The notes below the pieces were generated by a model, which did no database searches, had not been told where the DNA came from, and saw only the letters and a list, made by a program, of their open reading frames with translations. DNA of 64,000 nucleotides from positions 4,937,501 to 5,001,500 of the forward strand of contig CM034411.1 of NCBI GenBank assembly GCA_019925095.2, in the 5' to 3' direction. The stretch comes from Dendrolimus kikuchii. Taxonomy: Eukaryota; Arthropoda; Insecta; Lepidoptera; Lasiocampidae. The translations under genes were made by a program, and so were the position numbers. Shown here piece by piece: positions 1-12,112 of this stretch. Positions within the stretch are counted from its first letter, which is position 1. The number at the start of each line of letters is the position of its first letter.

Positions 1-58
1 AGCCACTAATGCCGGAACACTATTCAAGGTTATTATAGCGGCATACTCTAGACCAGCC
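1..58 (-). mobile_element. SINE-B left fragment, split by SINE-A
   Basis: The stretch from TAATGCCGGAACAC to ACTCTAGACCAG is SINE-B. The same copy resumes at 342. The window edge cuts the left end. Confidence 0.75.
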
Positions 59-341
59 GAAGTCGTAGTAGCGCTACTAATGGCTAGCGCACGCGTCTTA
101 GACTCAAAGAACGCGGGCTCGAATCCTGGCCGGAACGCATGCACCGCTTAGTCAGTTTTCTACTCTAATGTTCATATTGTTACAATTACCACGTGCTAAC
201 AACGGTGCAGAGAAATATCGTGATGAAACCTGCTCCTCGAGATAACCGATGAGTCAAACCTGCCAAACCGCCTTGGACAAGCGTGGCAGGTATACAGTCC
301 GTTCCACAACAATGGGAGGCCCGGGCCCAGCAGTATTAAAA
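53..341 (+). mobile_element. SINE-A (tRNA-derived) copy, full length
   Basis: The head has an A-box-like TGGCTAGCGCA and a B-box-like GGGCTCGAATCC, as in a tRNA-related Pol III promoter. The body has AACCGATGAGTCAAACCTGC, and the copy ends near CCCAGCAG and a short A/T tail. ACTCTAGA on both sides (45-52 and 342-349) is the target duplication, inside a SINE-B copy. Confidence 0.8.
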
Positions 342-412
342 ACTCTAGAGTGGGGTGGTAGCCATTCAGACGGGTAAACATCCTACCACCTGCCTGTGGG
401 TTGATTTGTCGT
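342..412 (-). mobile_element. SINE-B right fragment, continuation of the copy at 1-58
   Basis: GGGGTGGTAGCCATTCAGAC, ACCACCTGCCTGTGGGTTG and TTGTCG continue the SINE-B consensus after the SINE-A insertion. Confidence 0.7.
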
Positions 413-741
413 CAAAAATTACTATTAATATCTAATAATAAAAAATTATACATGTATAATAATTTTGCACAAATGTACCTATAATATATTATGAAACTTG
501 GGAATTTGGGTACGGCCACGTTTTACGGAAACTGGCTAGTTACGTGGGAAGCAAATGTCCAGCCATGCCGCCTCCGCCAGGCCCTGGTCGAAGGAGTACG
601 CCCAAGAAATACAGGCTCGATGGCATAAATTATGACATGCGTACCAATGGTCTCACAGTTGGAGATACCTTTAAAAAAGCGGACCTCGGACTTGGAGACA
701 GACGCTCTGAACGCAACTGGGATTTAACGCTAGCATGATGC
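413..741. other. No recognised gene
   Basis: An AT-rich start is followed by a more GC-balanced part (about 540-740) with a 64-codon open frame and no recognisable domain. It may be decayed LINE sequence, as a LINE fragment starts at 742. Confidence 0.4.
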
Positions 742-1140
742 TGGTTATGGACCTTTAGGAAGGGGTTACATATTTGTGCCATTTGTAGTTGAAATATTAG
801 GTCCACAGGGTTTATCGGCAAAGGATATCTTATTTTTCTTTTTTTTTCTTTTTTTTATTGCAGGAGACCAGCAGACAAGCATACGGCCCACTTGATGGGA
901 AGCGATTACCATCGCCTATGGACATTTGCAACACCAAAGGTGCTACAAATGCGCTGCTGCTCTCTTAAGGGATACTGGAGCCTGGTCACTAATACCGGAA
1001 CACAACTCAAGGTTGTTATGGCGACATACTTTAGACCAGGGGTGGTAGTCATCCAGTCGGGAAAATACCCTACCACCTGGCAAATGGCTTCTAATTGACA
1101 GCGATTTCTTATATAATGTTAACATATTTATAACTTGTTG
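742..1140 (+). pseudogene. LINE-F relic (LGRGYIFVPF module), split by SINE-B
   Basis: Around 750-830 the frame reads LGRGYIFVPFVVEILGPQG, the module seen in eight other copies here. SINE-B interrupts it from 838 to 1084, and the relic resumes with the ACAGCGATTTCTTATATAA region that ends other copies. Confidence 0.65.
838..1084 (-). mobile_element. SINE-B copy, 5'-truncated
   Basis: The A-tail appears as a T-rich run at 838-860, followed by ATTGCAGGAGACCAGCAGAC. The match reaches the ACCACCTGG segment and stops short of the GCACGGAT end. Confidence 0.85.
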
Positions 1141-2984
1141 ATTTTAGCATTTAATTGTATCTTTAAAATGGTTTAGTTTGTAATATCATTATGTTGATAT
1201 GCTTTTATTAAACCGGCCATTAGTCTAGTAGAGACTTTTGTGGAGTTTGTATAATTTTATGACGATCGACGAGAGTCAAAAGAGATGTGGTCTAAAGTTT
1301 GAACATTATCAGAGCAATTGTAAGATGTAGAGTCCTATCATTTTTATTCTGCTGATTCTGCAATGACCAAGGCGAAGACGGCATATACATATGATAGAAT
1401 AAAATTGTGTGCTCTTCAAATGTCTATTTCTTGAATTGAAAGTGTATGCTCCATGGGCAACCGGGATTAAAACGTACTATCAATTTATAGACGTGCTAAC
1501 AATATTTAATGCTATCACTATAAAGAACGCTGTAAGGCTTTCAAACTAACGAGTTTTCGAACATTAGCTACTTATTTAACAACTTTCACAAAAAATCATT
1601 ATGAATTGAAATGTAACCTCTTTCTAATGCATATATGAACTCGAAATTTCAATCTCGCTTGCAAATTCTGATATCCAGTAGTAGTCTATGCAAGAACGGA
1701 GATATATTAGCAACAGCTAATTACATTAATATCGTATAAAACACTTTAACAAAAAATCCAAACAACTAACCTTTGCAAAATCCAAACACTTTCACAAAAC
1801 AGTCAACAGTTTGATATAAAATTTTAATTTTTATCTCAGAGCGTGCTACACTGTTTTTATCACTGGCAAAAAAAAATGTCACGCCAATCAATGTTCTAAA
1901 TTTGAAAGTGTCAAATCACTTTTATAGACTTTCTAGTCTACATTTTTGTTTTTTTTTAATAGTGCTGTCACATTTGTTACGCGAAGTTTTTCGTATTCCC
2001 GGTTTTTGTAATAGGTTATTTAGACGGGTTTTTAATTTCCGAATGGTTTTGGCGGGTTTTCATTGTAGCACGGCGACAGCGCACATGCAGTTTCAACACA
2101 TTGTGACCTAACACTGGCGAGCTGGATTGCACACACTTATTCTAAGTCAACTTACATTCGTTCATATTTGCCTTCGGGCATAGGGTTGTTAGATGTTAGA
2201 AGTTACTTTACAAGTTTTTCACGATTCTTTATTTCACTATAGCCTATCTATAGACAACTGAAATCACGTTCCATCAGCTTCCTACTGCCTATTACAAAAA
2301 GATAAGTTGTTATGACCCAGTTTAGCTGTTCATGTTTCCAATATGAATTTCGACTCAAAGATTGAGTTTGATAATAGGATGAACTTTTGGTAATGTGCAT
2401 ATTGTTTTCATTTGTTACTTCATATTGCTAAATGTCATAAAGTTTTCTAAAACAGTTTAAGTTTATTTTGACTCAAATTTTTCTAGCGCTCTTTTGCCTG
2501 TTTTTCAAAAAGCCTTAATCTTTAAACTATACATCAAACGAGGCTGTACGGACTAAGTTCCTTTGTTTGCCAATGTAGCGAATACGAGTATTCGAGTCCA
2601 GTCAATCGAGTAGCCAGATTAGATGGCAACTAGCTATCCTGCCAGCCCTAACATCGTAGTAAGAAACGTCTTGCATATAATAATATGTTTTAGCCTATAT
2701 TGAGCAGTTCAAGCATCGGCTACGTAACTTGCGCGTGAGTTGAAATAGCTCCTTTTGCCTATAACCGTTATTTGCGTTCGAAAATTGAAAATTTCAAGTT
2801 GGCTACGGTGTTACTTATGTCATTATTTACAGAAGAAATAATGTATATTACTTACTTTGCAACTATATTTATAATGATTTACGTACAGATGGGTATTTAA
2901 TATATTTCATAGTGACAATGCCAATGAACTTTAACGGGATTTTGCGTGAATTCGGATTTAAAAAAAATGTATATACATAGTCAT
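1141..2984. other. No recognised gene or repeat
   Basis: This is AT-rich intergenic sequence. Frames are short and broken, and I see no domain, tandem repeat or terminal repeat. Confidence 0.5.
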
Positions 2985-3307
2985 AGTTTTTTTTAGTTTT
3001 TTTATTGCAGGAGTTTATCAGACAGGCAGACGGCCCACTTGATGGAAAGCGGTTACCATCGCCTATGGACATTTGCAACACCAAAGGTGCTACAAATGTG
3101 CTGCTGCTCTCTTAAGGGGGACTGGAACCTGTTCACTAATGCCAGAACACAAGACAAGGTTGTGGTGGCGGCATACTCTAGACCAGGCATGGTCGCCATC
3201 CAGTGGAGCAAATACCCTACTACCTGGATGTGGGTTGTTTTGTCGCCTCTTACAACAGGCCGCCTAGCCGCAGGAAATTGTACTCTTTCTCCGTTCCTGC
3301 ACGGATG
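2985..3307 (-). mobile_element. SINE-B copy, near full length
   Basis: The copy runs from the T-rich tail complement and ATTGCAGGAG to CCGTTCCTGCACGGAT. The 89-codon plus-strand frame over it is a shadow of the repeat. Confidence 0.9.
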
Positions 3308-3387
3308 AAAATATCATTCAATGTACGTAAGAGAAATGCTATTTTATTCAAAAAATAAAATTTGGGCCTTTTTTAAAATTCCTATAT

Positions 3388-3560
3388 TGTTTTTATTGCG
3401 TAGCTGGCAGACAGCCCAACTCATAGAAAATGATTACCGCCACCTATAGACGATTGCAACAGTATGGGAGAAGTCAACGCGTTGCCAGTCTTTAGGATGG
3501 GAGTAATAGCACATAGCCCGAAACACAATTACCACAAGGCTATCGGTTTCATGTCCATAT
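3388..3560 (-). mobile_element. SINE-B-related fragment (subfamily with GCGTTGCCAG)
   Basis: TTTTTATTGCGTAGCTGGCA, GACAGCCCAACTCATAGAAA and AACGCGTTGCCAGTCTTTAG match the fragment at 57850-57960 better than the main SINE-B family. Confidence 0.6.
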
Positions 3561-5036
3561 TCTACGAGAGCGTGGTAACACCGATCAAGCCGATCCTAAG
3601 AACTTTAATCACGATAACGTATCCAGCATGGCTCTACCATGTGCAATATACTACATAAAGTATCATGAACCAACTACATAAATAATTTTGTACAAAAATG
3701 AAACAGATATTTCATCATTAAACTTGAATATTACCGCAAAACAGAATGCGGATGAAAGCCTAAGATGGCAAATATTCTAATTTAAAAAACCATATAACGT
3801 CACAGCCTATAAGATATTGACCGAATTTAAATGGATTCGACATTAAAAAATCGTCAATTTCATAACTGTCAGTCACATCACTAGCTTTTTAATTTATAAG
3901 ACAAACCAATAAAAATGTTGTTCCGTAAAACATTACGAGGATAACAATAACTTGATTCTAAATTTAAAATGTTAGATGTTAGGCGCAGCACTGCTTAGTT
4001 GTATGCACCGTGCATTGGCCTGTACTGCCGCATTCGACTATTATTTCCAAAACGATATAACTCTAATTTATTCTTATTATAAACTAAACTCTTTCTCTTG
4101 CGCATAGAGTTTAAAACAGTTTGCCACGTTAATGGTTGATATGCGAATACAATGAGTCGTTTTTTAGAAGCTAGGTTCGTATACTTATTTCACTATGAAT
4201 TTTAGCTAGGTATAGAAAGAAATGGCCGGCTCTTGCGTGCATTAGACGGACCACATTTTTGGATACGATGCAGTTAAAACCGACTGCATGTTTTAAAGAA
4301 AAGCGATATTTTTTTTTAGTTGTTTGTTCTGTTATATAGTATTGGATTAATATGAATTGAAATTCATGCCATTTTATTCCTATATTCTGTCATAACTTTG
4401 AACAGATATAAATTTTCATAATTACGTAGGCAAAAATGAAAGCGTGTGAATTTATATTTACAAATATGGAAATATATATTTTTGCTTCTTCTATCTCGAA
4501 GGATTTGGTTTTAAATCAATTTTCATTTTCATCATAATAGTAGGCACTTTAAAAAATTGGAAATGAAGTGAAATTGGATTATTCATAACATGATTTTTTA
4601 ATAATCGATTTCCGTGATATTTGCTAAGTATAACGGAACTACCAATAGGAATTATTCTATTCACCCCACACGTGATCCACGGATGGTGCAAAACGAGCAG
4701 TCATTAATTAACCTGTTTCCGGAAAGACTACAGGGGTCTTGAAAATAAATAGTTTCAAAATAATCTACTCTTGATGTTAATGCAAAACTAATTAACTTTG
4801 AGACAACTTTGGTTATATCTACGATTAACCGCGTATTACGATTTCATTTTCCGCGACACGATTTTAAAATCGCACCGCAGAAATATATTTTAAGTTATTT
4901 TTTATGACAAGTGCACTAACTGCCATTGAAACCCTATTGTTGTAACTCTATGATAAAAATTAAAGTGCGATAAGAAAAACGCATTGTGTGCTTTTTTAGA
5001 ATAAAATAGAATAGAATGTCTGGCGGCGTCCCATCT
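3561..5036. other. No recognised gene
   Basis: AT-rich sequence with short frames only. No repeat is identified until the LINE-F relic at 5037. Confidence 0.45.
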
Positions 5037-5420
5037 TTCAAGTACGTCCGCTACCGCCGGTTCTGCTGCAGCCGAACAGGAGGCCCTCAAGCGCCGCAAG
5101 TACGCCGCTATCGGAAATAGTTATACATTTGCGGCGTTTGGGGTGGAAACTTTGGGTCCGTGGGGTCCTAACGTTCTAAAACTTTATCGAGATGTCGCCG
5201 ACCGTTTAGTAGACCTCTTACGTGACCAAAAGGCTGGCGTCTATTTTGCTCAAAGGCTAAGTATTGCTATTCAACGTGGTAACGCCGCCAGCCTTTTGGG
5301 AGCGTTCCCTGTAAGTGACAGTCATTTGGGACCAATATTTTATCTATAATTTTTTATTTAGTTCTGGTTTTTAATTTTAGGTTTATTTTTCGTACTATAG
5401 TTTAATTTTAGTATTTAATT
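5037..5420 (+). pseudogene. LINE-F C-terminal relic (best preserved copy)
   Basis: One open frame reads TSATAGSAAAEQEALKRRKY, then FGVETLGPWGP, LRDQKAGVYFAQRLSIAIQR and GNAASLLG before a TAA at about 5347. This looks like the C-terminal end of a retrotransposon polyprotein that lies behind the RT in similar elements. The copy is 5'-truncated, with an AT-rich 3' tail. Confidence 0.7.
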
Positions 5421-5626
5421 GTATTTTTCTATTAAATTAGTATTATATCTAAGCATAGAATGTATTGCCAAAATGAATGTACAGTATAAGGTCTTATATT
5501 AGTGTAGTATCAATACATTTTGCCTCATTAGGCGTGCAATATTAAAATTTTACAATGTCAATATCATACAATAATAAATCTTAAAAAGCAATAATATAAA
5601 TTATATTAATATAAAATATAAAAATT

Positions 5627-5900
5627 AGGAAGGGGTTACATATTTGTGCCGTTTGGAGTTGAAACATTATGTCCGTGGGGTAATCCAACGGCAAAGAAAC
5701 TCTTCGATGCCACCCGTGATCAGAAGGCTGGCTCATATTTCGCCCAACGAATAAGCATCGTTATACAGCGCGGCAATGCAGCCAGCCTTCTGGAAACGCT
5801 CCCACTTGGCAGCGATTTGTTACACAGTCTATAACCGCTTGTACTATTTATAACTAAGTGTACTTTTAGTTTTAAATTGTATTTTTTAATTTTTAAAATG
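5627..5900 (+). pseudogene. LINE-F C-terminal relic, second tandem copy
   Basis: It reads GRGYIFVPFGVETLCPWG, then ATRDQKAGSYFAQRISIVIQ and GNAASLLETLP, ending LLHSL-stop. Relative to the 5037 copy, a short stretch before KKLFDA is deleted. Confidence 0.7.
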
Positions 5901-6497
5901 TAGTAATTAAAAATGATCATGTTTAAAAAAAATTCAACCTTATCATTCTTGTTTACTTTTATAGTATAAGATTTTAACGACTTAAAATCCGATTGAAGAC
6001 TAACCACCGCGTGAACCACAGTGGGGTGTATGGGATTCGCCACTTTGGGAAAGCACTAGCACCCCCGAAAAAGTACTATTGTCACCCGACTCGGGGATAT
6101 CCACCAAAACCCATCGGTGTTCCCTCTTTCGCCTTGATGCTAGAGCCACGAGTATACAGTCTAGCCATTCCGCAAGCACGAATGTGAGTGCGTGGTTAGC
6201 CTAACTTCGGAGATATCTCGACTACAATAAGTGGTTTGAAAATATTCCCCTTTGTAAAGTGGTTAGTCTGCTTTTCTAATATCTGTGGGTGTGCGAATTC
6301 GTTTCTAGGACGTTGAATGTTAGAAATCTTCTATTCGTTGTACATAGCCATATTTATATGTATTACATTAATATTAATTCAACATTAGGTTATTTATTAA
6401 GGTTTCAACATTAGTTATTTTTGTTTAAGTTTGTATTGTTTTTTTCTACTGCGACATTAGTAAGACTATGCAAGCGTAATTTATTTAGATAATTTTT
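5901..6497. other. No recognised gene
   Basis: The segment at 5990-6190 is more GC-balanced than its surroundings, with a 64-codon frame and no known domain. The rest is AT-rich. Confidence 0.4.
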
Positions 6498-6767
6498 ATC
6501 CGTGCAGGAACGAAGAAATAATACAATTTCTTCAGGTGGTAGGGCATTTGCTCGACTGGATGGCTGCCACCCCTGGTATAAAGTATGTCGCCATAACAAC
6601 CTTGAGTTGTATTCCGGCATTAGTGACCAGGTTCCAGTCTCCCTTAAGAGAGCAGCAGCGCATTTGTAGCACCTTTGGTGTTGCAAATGTTCATAGGCGA
6701 TAGTAACCGCTTTCCATTGAGCAGGCCGTCTGCCTGTCTGCTGAACTCCTGCAATAAAAAAAATAGA
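6498..6767 (+). mobile_element. SINE-B copy with internal deletion
   Basis: It starts ATCCGTGCAGGAACG and ends CCTGCAATAAAAAAAA. The GGCCTGTCGTAAGAGGCGAC block is deleted: AATTTCTTCAGGTGGTAGGG joins the two sides. Confidence 0.88.
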
Positions 6768-7169
6768 TGTTGTGGGGCTCAATTCTGCTATTCAATATCT
6801 TGGCGTTGCGAAGATATTAAAAGTACGATCCCATTGCGATAGTGTCAACAATTCGTATTCTACTAACTCCACATTATATTCTCATTATCATCGCGACAGA
6901 ATGATAGTAGAAATAAAATGGCATTACGGTCAGCATAAAAGGCGTTAGCCGAAATGAGCATTGAAAACTACCAAAAATTTTAAACATTTATTTCGCTGGT
7001 TTTCGTTTATAAATATTTATGAGATAGAGTGGCGTGCCACAAACACACCATTGTGATTAGCAGAATACCGAAATCAGGCAAACCTCCGATTGAGACGATA
7101 GTGTCCGGCGATTTTGACTAGATAGTACTATCAGAATTGGGCCTCAAGAGTGAAGCCAACGTGTTAGCA

Positions 7170-7602
7170 GTTTTTATGATATGATACAGGGAACAGACAA
7201 AAGGACTGTGATACACAGGATGAGATACGGGATTGGAATAGAGGTTTGGGATAGGACAGGGGTAGTATGTCTGCACGATTTGTATATCGAGCACCAGTGT
7301 TAAGCATTCGTGTATATATTTTTCATTGCGTGAGTTCAGCAGGCAGACAGATAGCCCACGTGATGAAAAGCAGTTATCATGGCCTATGGATATTTGTATC
7401 ACTAAAAGTGCTACCAATGTGCTGCTGCTTTCTAAACGGACGTTGAAACACAACACAAGGTTGTTACGGAGGCATAAGCTAGACCAGGGGTGGTAGCCAT
7501 CAAGAAATTACCCTGAAAATTAAAAAAAATATCTGGCTGTGGGTTATTTTCGACAGGCCACCCCAAGACAGGAAATTGTTTTCTTTCTTAGTTCCTGCAC
7601 GG
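7170..7602 (-). mobile_element. Degenerate SINE-B-related copy with purine-rich flank
   Basis: Diverged SINE-B blocks (GCAGGCAGACAGATAGCCCA, CTATGGATATTTGTATCAC, CTAGACCAGGGGTGGTAGCC) occupy 7318-7602. The preceding GGGATAGG-like, purine-rich stretch resembles that at 57950-58075. Confidence 0.6.
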
Positions 7603-7884
7603 ATAATTCAAGTGATTAAATAATTCTCAAGCAAATGTGCATCAGATCAAATCCGGATCTATGTGAGAGAAACTTCAGTCATATTGTACAACACTTATTA
7701 ACGGTAAACGAGTTCCTGTTGCAGCTCGACAACTTAGTTTTCATAAAACTTTATTATTTTACAGTTACAATTATGACATGGTATTTCAAACCACACTCTT
7801 CATGCCACCATTATTTCAGAACTTATTGTCATGTGTCAAACTGCCCTATTTAGTCTATAATATTATAAAAGTGTAGTCTTTTGT

Positions 7885-8198
7885 TTTTCGATTTTTTATG
7901 TTTGTCTGTTTGTTCAGGATTCTCGTAAAAACTACTATGCCGATTTCGATGCAGTTTTAACTGATTGATAGAAAATTTCCGGACATAAAATCTACGGTAT
8001 TGACTATTCCGGGAATTAAAAAATAATTAAAGTGGTCCGGTTTAAAAGGAAATCAGATTCAGATGTAATATTTTTACTGATATTCTTTGCCATAAAATCT
8101 CTGTTACTTTATATCCTGATGTTATATAGTTGTTAGAACACGTAAAAACTACCTTTTTTCGTCCAACGTGGACGAAGTCGCGGGCGATTTCTAGTTTT
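7885..8198 (+). mobile_element. Family C repeat (Helitron-like end motif)
   Basis: It contains TTTGTCTGTTTGTTCAGG, AAACTACTATGCCGATTTCG and the end GTGGACGAAGTCGCGGGC then CTAG. The terminal GGACGAAGTC is a small hairpin followed by CTAG, as in Helitron 3' ends. Classification is inferred. Confidence 0.5.
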
Positions 8199-8474
8199 AT
8201 AATATAAACACACAGCAAAACATTACTCTTCAAGTTCCCGCCAAAAATAGCAAGGAAAATTTAATTTCTCCAAAAATTAAAAAATCAGGCTTCATCACTG
8301 AAACAGGGATACCAGGAAAGACAAATCATTAACTTATAGTAACCTATTACAGTATAAAGTCAGTTCTCTAATGGCTGGTTCCTACATCTTATCTTCCCGC
8401 AGAAGGTTTGTCGATGACTATTTAAAATTATTGTATTGTATTACTTACTATAATTGTAAATACTCATGTAAAGT

Positions 8475-8868
8475 ATATACAATAATACATACATACATAA
8501 CTTCACGCCAGTTCCCTTGCGGGGTAGGCACGAACAACAAAGCGCCATTTAGGCTTATTCTTACACACCTCACTTGCTTCTTTGACATTCATAACTCTTG
8601 TCATGCACGCTCGTCTGTTCTTAAGGCTCCTGACATCACCTTCTGCTAGTACACGATCAATTTGATCATGGAAGGTGTGTCGTGGCCTTCCAAGACTTCT
8701 GCATACATCCACTTTTGCATTGTATATCTGTTTAGTCATTCTTTCATCATGCATTCTTTCCACATGCCCGAACCACCGGAGCATTCCTTTCCCTACCTTC
8801 ACCCCGACATTCTCTTTCAGACCAACTCTCTTTCTTACTTCGGTACAATATATACATATACAATAATA
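8475..8868 (-). mobile_element. LINE-E 3' end (RT C terminus), 5'-truncated, with target duplication
   Basis: ATATACAATAATA at 8475-8487 and 8856-8868 flanks a minus-strand fragment. The frame reads [20 protein letters not shown] and ends AYPARELA. A (CATA)n tail marks its 3' side. Confidence 0.88.
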
Positions 8869-9319
8869 GATTAAAATAATAAATTTATTGCAACAACTTT
8901 TTTGTCAACCCTACTGACCATCAACGCGTGACGTCATGAGGCCATCGGCAAACCTTCTGCGCACGGGTAGTATTATTCATTCACTTTCCTTACAATCGGC
9001 TGAATTTTGATATTACTTGTAAGAAAGAAGCTTTGTATGTCAAATTTTAACTATGTTAATCAAATGATCGGTCTTATGATATAGGAACTGGCAATAATTC
9101 GCTACATTGGCAACCGACTCGTAGTGTTGTCATTAATCTATGCAAAACCTCCAAAGCCTATACTTGTAATTCATAATATAATAAAGCATTTTTTTTACTT
9201 TGACAAAAACTATTGACAAGCGCACATAATGGTGTTAGAAAATGGCAGCGATGATCATTTTATACTTGGAAAGTTGCTCTACTACTCATACGCAATTTAT
9301 TTTTCATACATATTAGATA
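8869..9319. other. No recognised gene
   Basis: AT-rich sequence without a detected repeat family. Confidence 0.4.
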
Positions 9320-9633
9320 TTTTTTTTTATTGCAGGAGTACAGCAGACAGGCAGACGGCCCCGTTGATGGAAAGCGGTTACCATCGCCTATGGACATTTG
9401 CAACACCAAAGGTGCTACAAATGCGCTGCTGCTCTCTTAAGGGAGACTAGAACCTGGTCACTAATGCCGGTACACAACACAAGGTTCTTATGACGGCATA
9501 CTCTAGACCAGGGGTGGTAGCCATCCAGTCGGGCAAGTGCCCTACCACCTGGCTGTGGGTTGTTATGTCGCCTCTTACGACAGGCCGCCCGGACGCAGGA
9601 AATTGTATTCTTTCTCCGTTCTTGCACGGATAA
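9320..9633 (-). mobile_element. SINE-B copy, near full length
   Basis: It runs from the T-tract and ATTGCAGGAG to TTGCACGGATAA, with all conserved blocks present. Confidence 0.9.
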
Positions 9634-9854
9634 AGAATGCAGTTATCATAGGTGGTTAGGTAACGAAATCAGCTTCTTTGGTGTTGTAGATGGGCCACGG
9701 TAACCACTTAAATCAAGTGAAATACTTGCGAGTTTATGTGTAAGCCCAATTTTTTCACTAGAACTCAAAAGTCCAGGTTGCATTTACAGGTAAATATCGA
9801 AAACCATTTTTTATCTATTTTTGCAATGGTATCCTTTGTAATAATATTAATATC

Positions 9855-10121
9855 CCATAAGCGTCTCACTGCTGGGCTCGGGCGTCCCACAATAGTAGAA
9901 CGGACATTATACCCGCCACGCTTGTCCAAGGCGGCTTGGCATGTTTGACACATCGGTTATCTCGATGTGCAGTTTGAATTACCATGTGTTCCTTTACCGT
10001 TGTTAGCACGTGGTAATTGAAACAATATGCACATAAGTGTTGCATGCGTTCCGACCAGGATTCGAACCAGCGAACTTTGAGTTTGGGAAGCGTGCACTCG
10101 GAATTACGCTACCACGGCTTC
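9855..10121 (-). mobile_element. SINE-A copy
   Basis: On the minus strand the tRNA-like head (ending at about 10121) has GCGTAAT and a B-box-like GGTTCGAATCC. The body runs to CCCAGCAGTGAGACGC near 9855. Confidence 0.82.
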
Positions 10122-10342
10122 ACATCCTTTGTAAGTCAAGTCCAAATTACATGGTTTCACTTCTCTCCGTCAATTTCAATAGAAGTGACACAAAAGAAAG
10201 ACAAAATAACCGAACATAATCGTTGCATTATTTTTCTAATAATTTTTCAAGTTTTTAGTTAAGCAATTACAAAGCTATCAAGTATATTTTTAGCAATTTT
10301 AAAGAGTGACGTATGAATGAAATTGTAATGTTTAAATTCGTT

Positions 10343-10948
10343 TATTTTCTAGAATTTGGGGAATAGTTTGAATGGAGCGTTAGGTAAACTTCTAGGCGCT
10401 AAGAACCTCAGCCAGAAGGCCCAGCTCGCCGTACACAACGCTGGTACCTACGCTCACGTATGGAAGCGAGAGTTGGGTATGAAAGAGAGAGCATGAAAGT
10501 AGAGTAAACGCGGTCGAGATGCGAGCACTGCGCAAAATCTGCGAAGTGACGCTCGTGGACCGCGTTCGTAATACCGAAGTAAGAAAGAGAGTTGGTCTGA
10601 AAGCGAGTGTCGGGGTGAAGGTAAGGAAAGGAATGCTCCGGTGGTTAGGGCATGTGGAAAGAATGCATGATGAAATAATGACTAAACAGATATACAATGC
10701 AAAAGTGGATGGATGCAGAAGTCGTGGAAGGCCACGACACACCATCCATGATCAAATTGGTCGTGTACTAGCGGAGGGTGATGTCAGGTGCCTTAAGAAC
10801 AGACGAGCGTGCATGACAAGAGTTATGAATGTCAAAGAAGCAAGTGAGGTGTGTAAGAATAAGCCTAAATGGCACTCTGTTGTTCGTGCCTACCCCGCAA
10901 GGGAACTGGCGTGAAGTTATGTATGTATGTATGTATGTATTTTCTAGA
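10343..10948 (+). mobile_element. LINE-E 3' part with 11-bp target duplication
   Basis: TATTTTCTAGA lies at 10343-10353 and 10938-10948. Between them the frame (with a gap near 10450) encodes [56 protein letters not shown] and [12 protein letters not shown], followed by a (TATG)n tail. This is the connection/C-terminal region of a non-LTR reverse transcriptase. The nuclease and RT core are missing. Confidence 0.88.
10519..10914 (+). pseudogene. LINE-E reverse transcriptase C-terminal open frame (131 aa)
   Basis: An uninterrupted frame covers [28 protein letters not shown] and [18 protein letters not shown]. It is a truncated retrotransposon end, not a host gene. Confidence 0.85.
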
Positions 10949-11229
10949 CATTTCTTGCCCCATTTCTATACTAATTTAAAGGAGAGAAATGAAGCGTCAA
11001 GGGTGACCAGCGAGCCGTGGAGCAACGAAATGGCGGCAAAATCGAAATATCTTTAACAAACATTAAATATAACATGAAAAACCTGATTTGGTACTTATTA
11101 TTATTGTCTTTTTATATTAATTTAACTACTTCATTTCGTTTTCGCCATAGCTTATCAAAAAAATTTCCTCACAAACAACACGAAGACAACGTGCGAAGAG
11201 TTGTTTGCGACTATTTGTTTAACAGATAT

Positions 11230-11515
11230 GAGTATTGTCGTATGATGAATCAGAATCAGGGTGTCATCATTGCGACACAGGTGACGAGGATACGGCACTG
11301 CACACACTCTAGGAGTGTCCTACATGGACCGAGCAGCGCCGAGATCTAGTCGCCTTCATAGGATTTGACCTTTTGCTCCGGCCATGGTTCGCATCATGGT
11401 CAGGAGCTCCACCAGATGGAATGCCGTCACCTTATTCTGCGAGCAAGTCACGTTTGTAAAGGAGGAGGCGGAGCGGGAGCGTGAGCGGACGTCATTGTTC
11501 CGCTCCCGCCAAAAA
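11230..11515 (+). pseudogene. R1-like LINE C-terminal relic with zinc-knuckle-like motif
   Basis: A frame broken by stops reads CHHCDTGDEDTALHTL, stop, ECPTWTEQRRDLVAFIG. Cys-x2-Cys, His and Cys spacing is like the C-terminal CCHC of R1-clade LINEs. The following text (PWFASWSGAPPDG) is compatible but degenerate. Confidence 0.55.
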
Positions 11516-11697
11516 TTTTGCAAAATGATTTTTCTTTTTTTGCATGTTTTAATAAGCATATCGTTACATATCTAATATGATCACTAATCAAACAAGTTTC
11601 AGAATCGATTCATTCAAAGACAATAATCCTGCTTCAGGAGTAAATGAAATCGACTAAGTGCAACTAAAATGAAATACCTATACACAATTGTTAGTTT

Positions 11698-11890
11698 TTT
11701 GGGTTTTCTTTTTACTGCTGGAGTACAGCAGACAGGCTGACGGCCCATCTGATTAAACTAATGTCGGAACACAACTCAAAATTGTTATTGCGACATAGTC
11801 TACACTAGGGGTTACAGCCATCGATACATGCAAATACCCTATCATCTGGATCTGGATTTACTTTGTTGCCTCGTACGACAGGCCGCTCAG
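11698..11890 (-). mobile_element. Degenerate SINE-B copy with internal deletion
   Basis: GGAGTACAGCAGACAGGCTG is followed by a deletion to CTAATGTCGGAACACAACTC and by CGTACGACAGGCCGCTCAGC. Confidence 0.7.
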
Positions 11891-12112
11891 CCGCCATCGA
11901 GGCGTCAGGGAAGGATTACGGTCCCGTGGCACTTCATTACAATCTGGAGGGACGCTAAAGGGTTCAGTGGATGGTTTAGCGGTCGGTGCTTGCAACTTCT
12001 TATATCATCAGAAGCTTGTGTGTAGAGCTGATCGCCGAGAGTCCCACATACCCTTCGGTAACCTCCCCCAGGGTCCGAGGGTATGCACTAACGCTCAGCC
12101 ACAGGAATGCAC
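11891..12112 (+). repeat. Repeat K (unclassified), shared with 29935-30080
   Basis: GCGGTCGGTGCTTGCAA, AGAAGCTTGTGTG and AGTCCCACATACCC recur at 29949-30020. The region is richer in GC than its flanks. It is probably part of a retroelement 3' region, and the class is not determined. Confidence 0.45.

Noticed and set aside
3039..3308. 89-aa plus-strand ORF that recurs across the window (MESGYHRLWTFATPK type)
   Set aside because: It is the antisense reading of SINE-B copies; the same text appears wherever the repeat lies.
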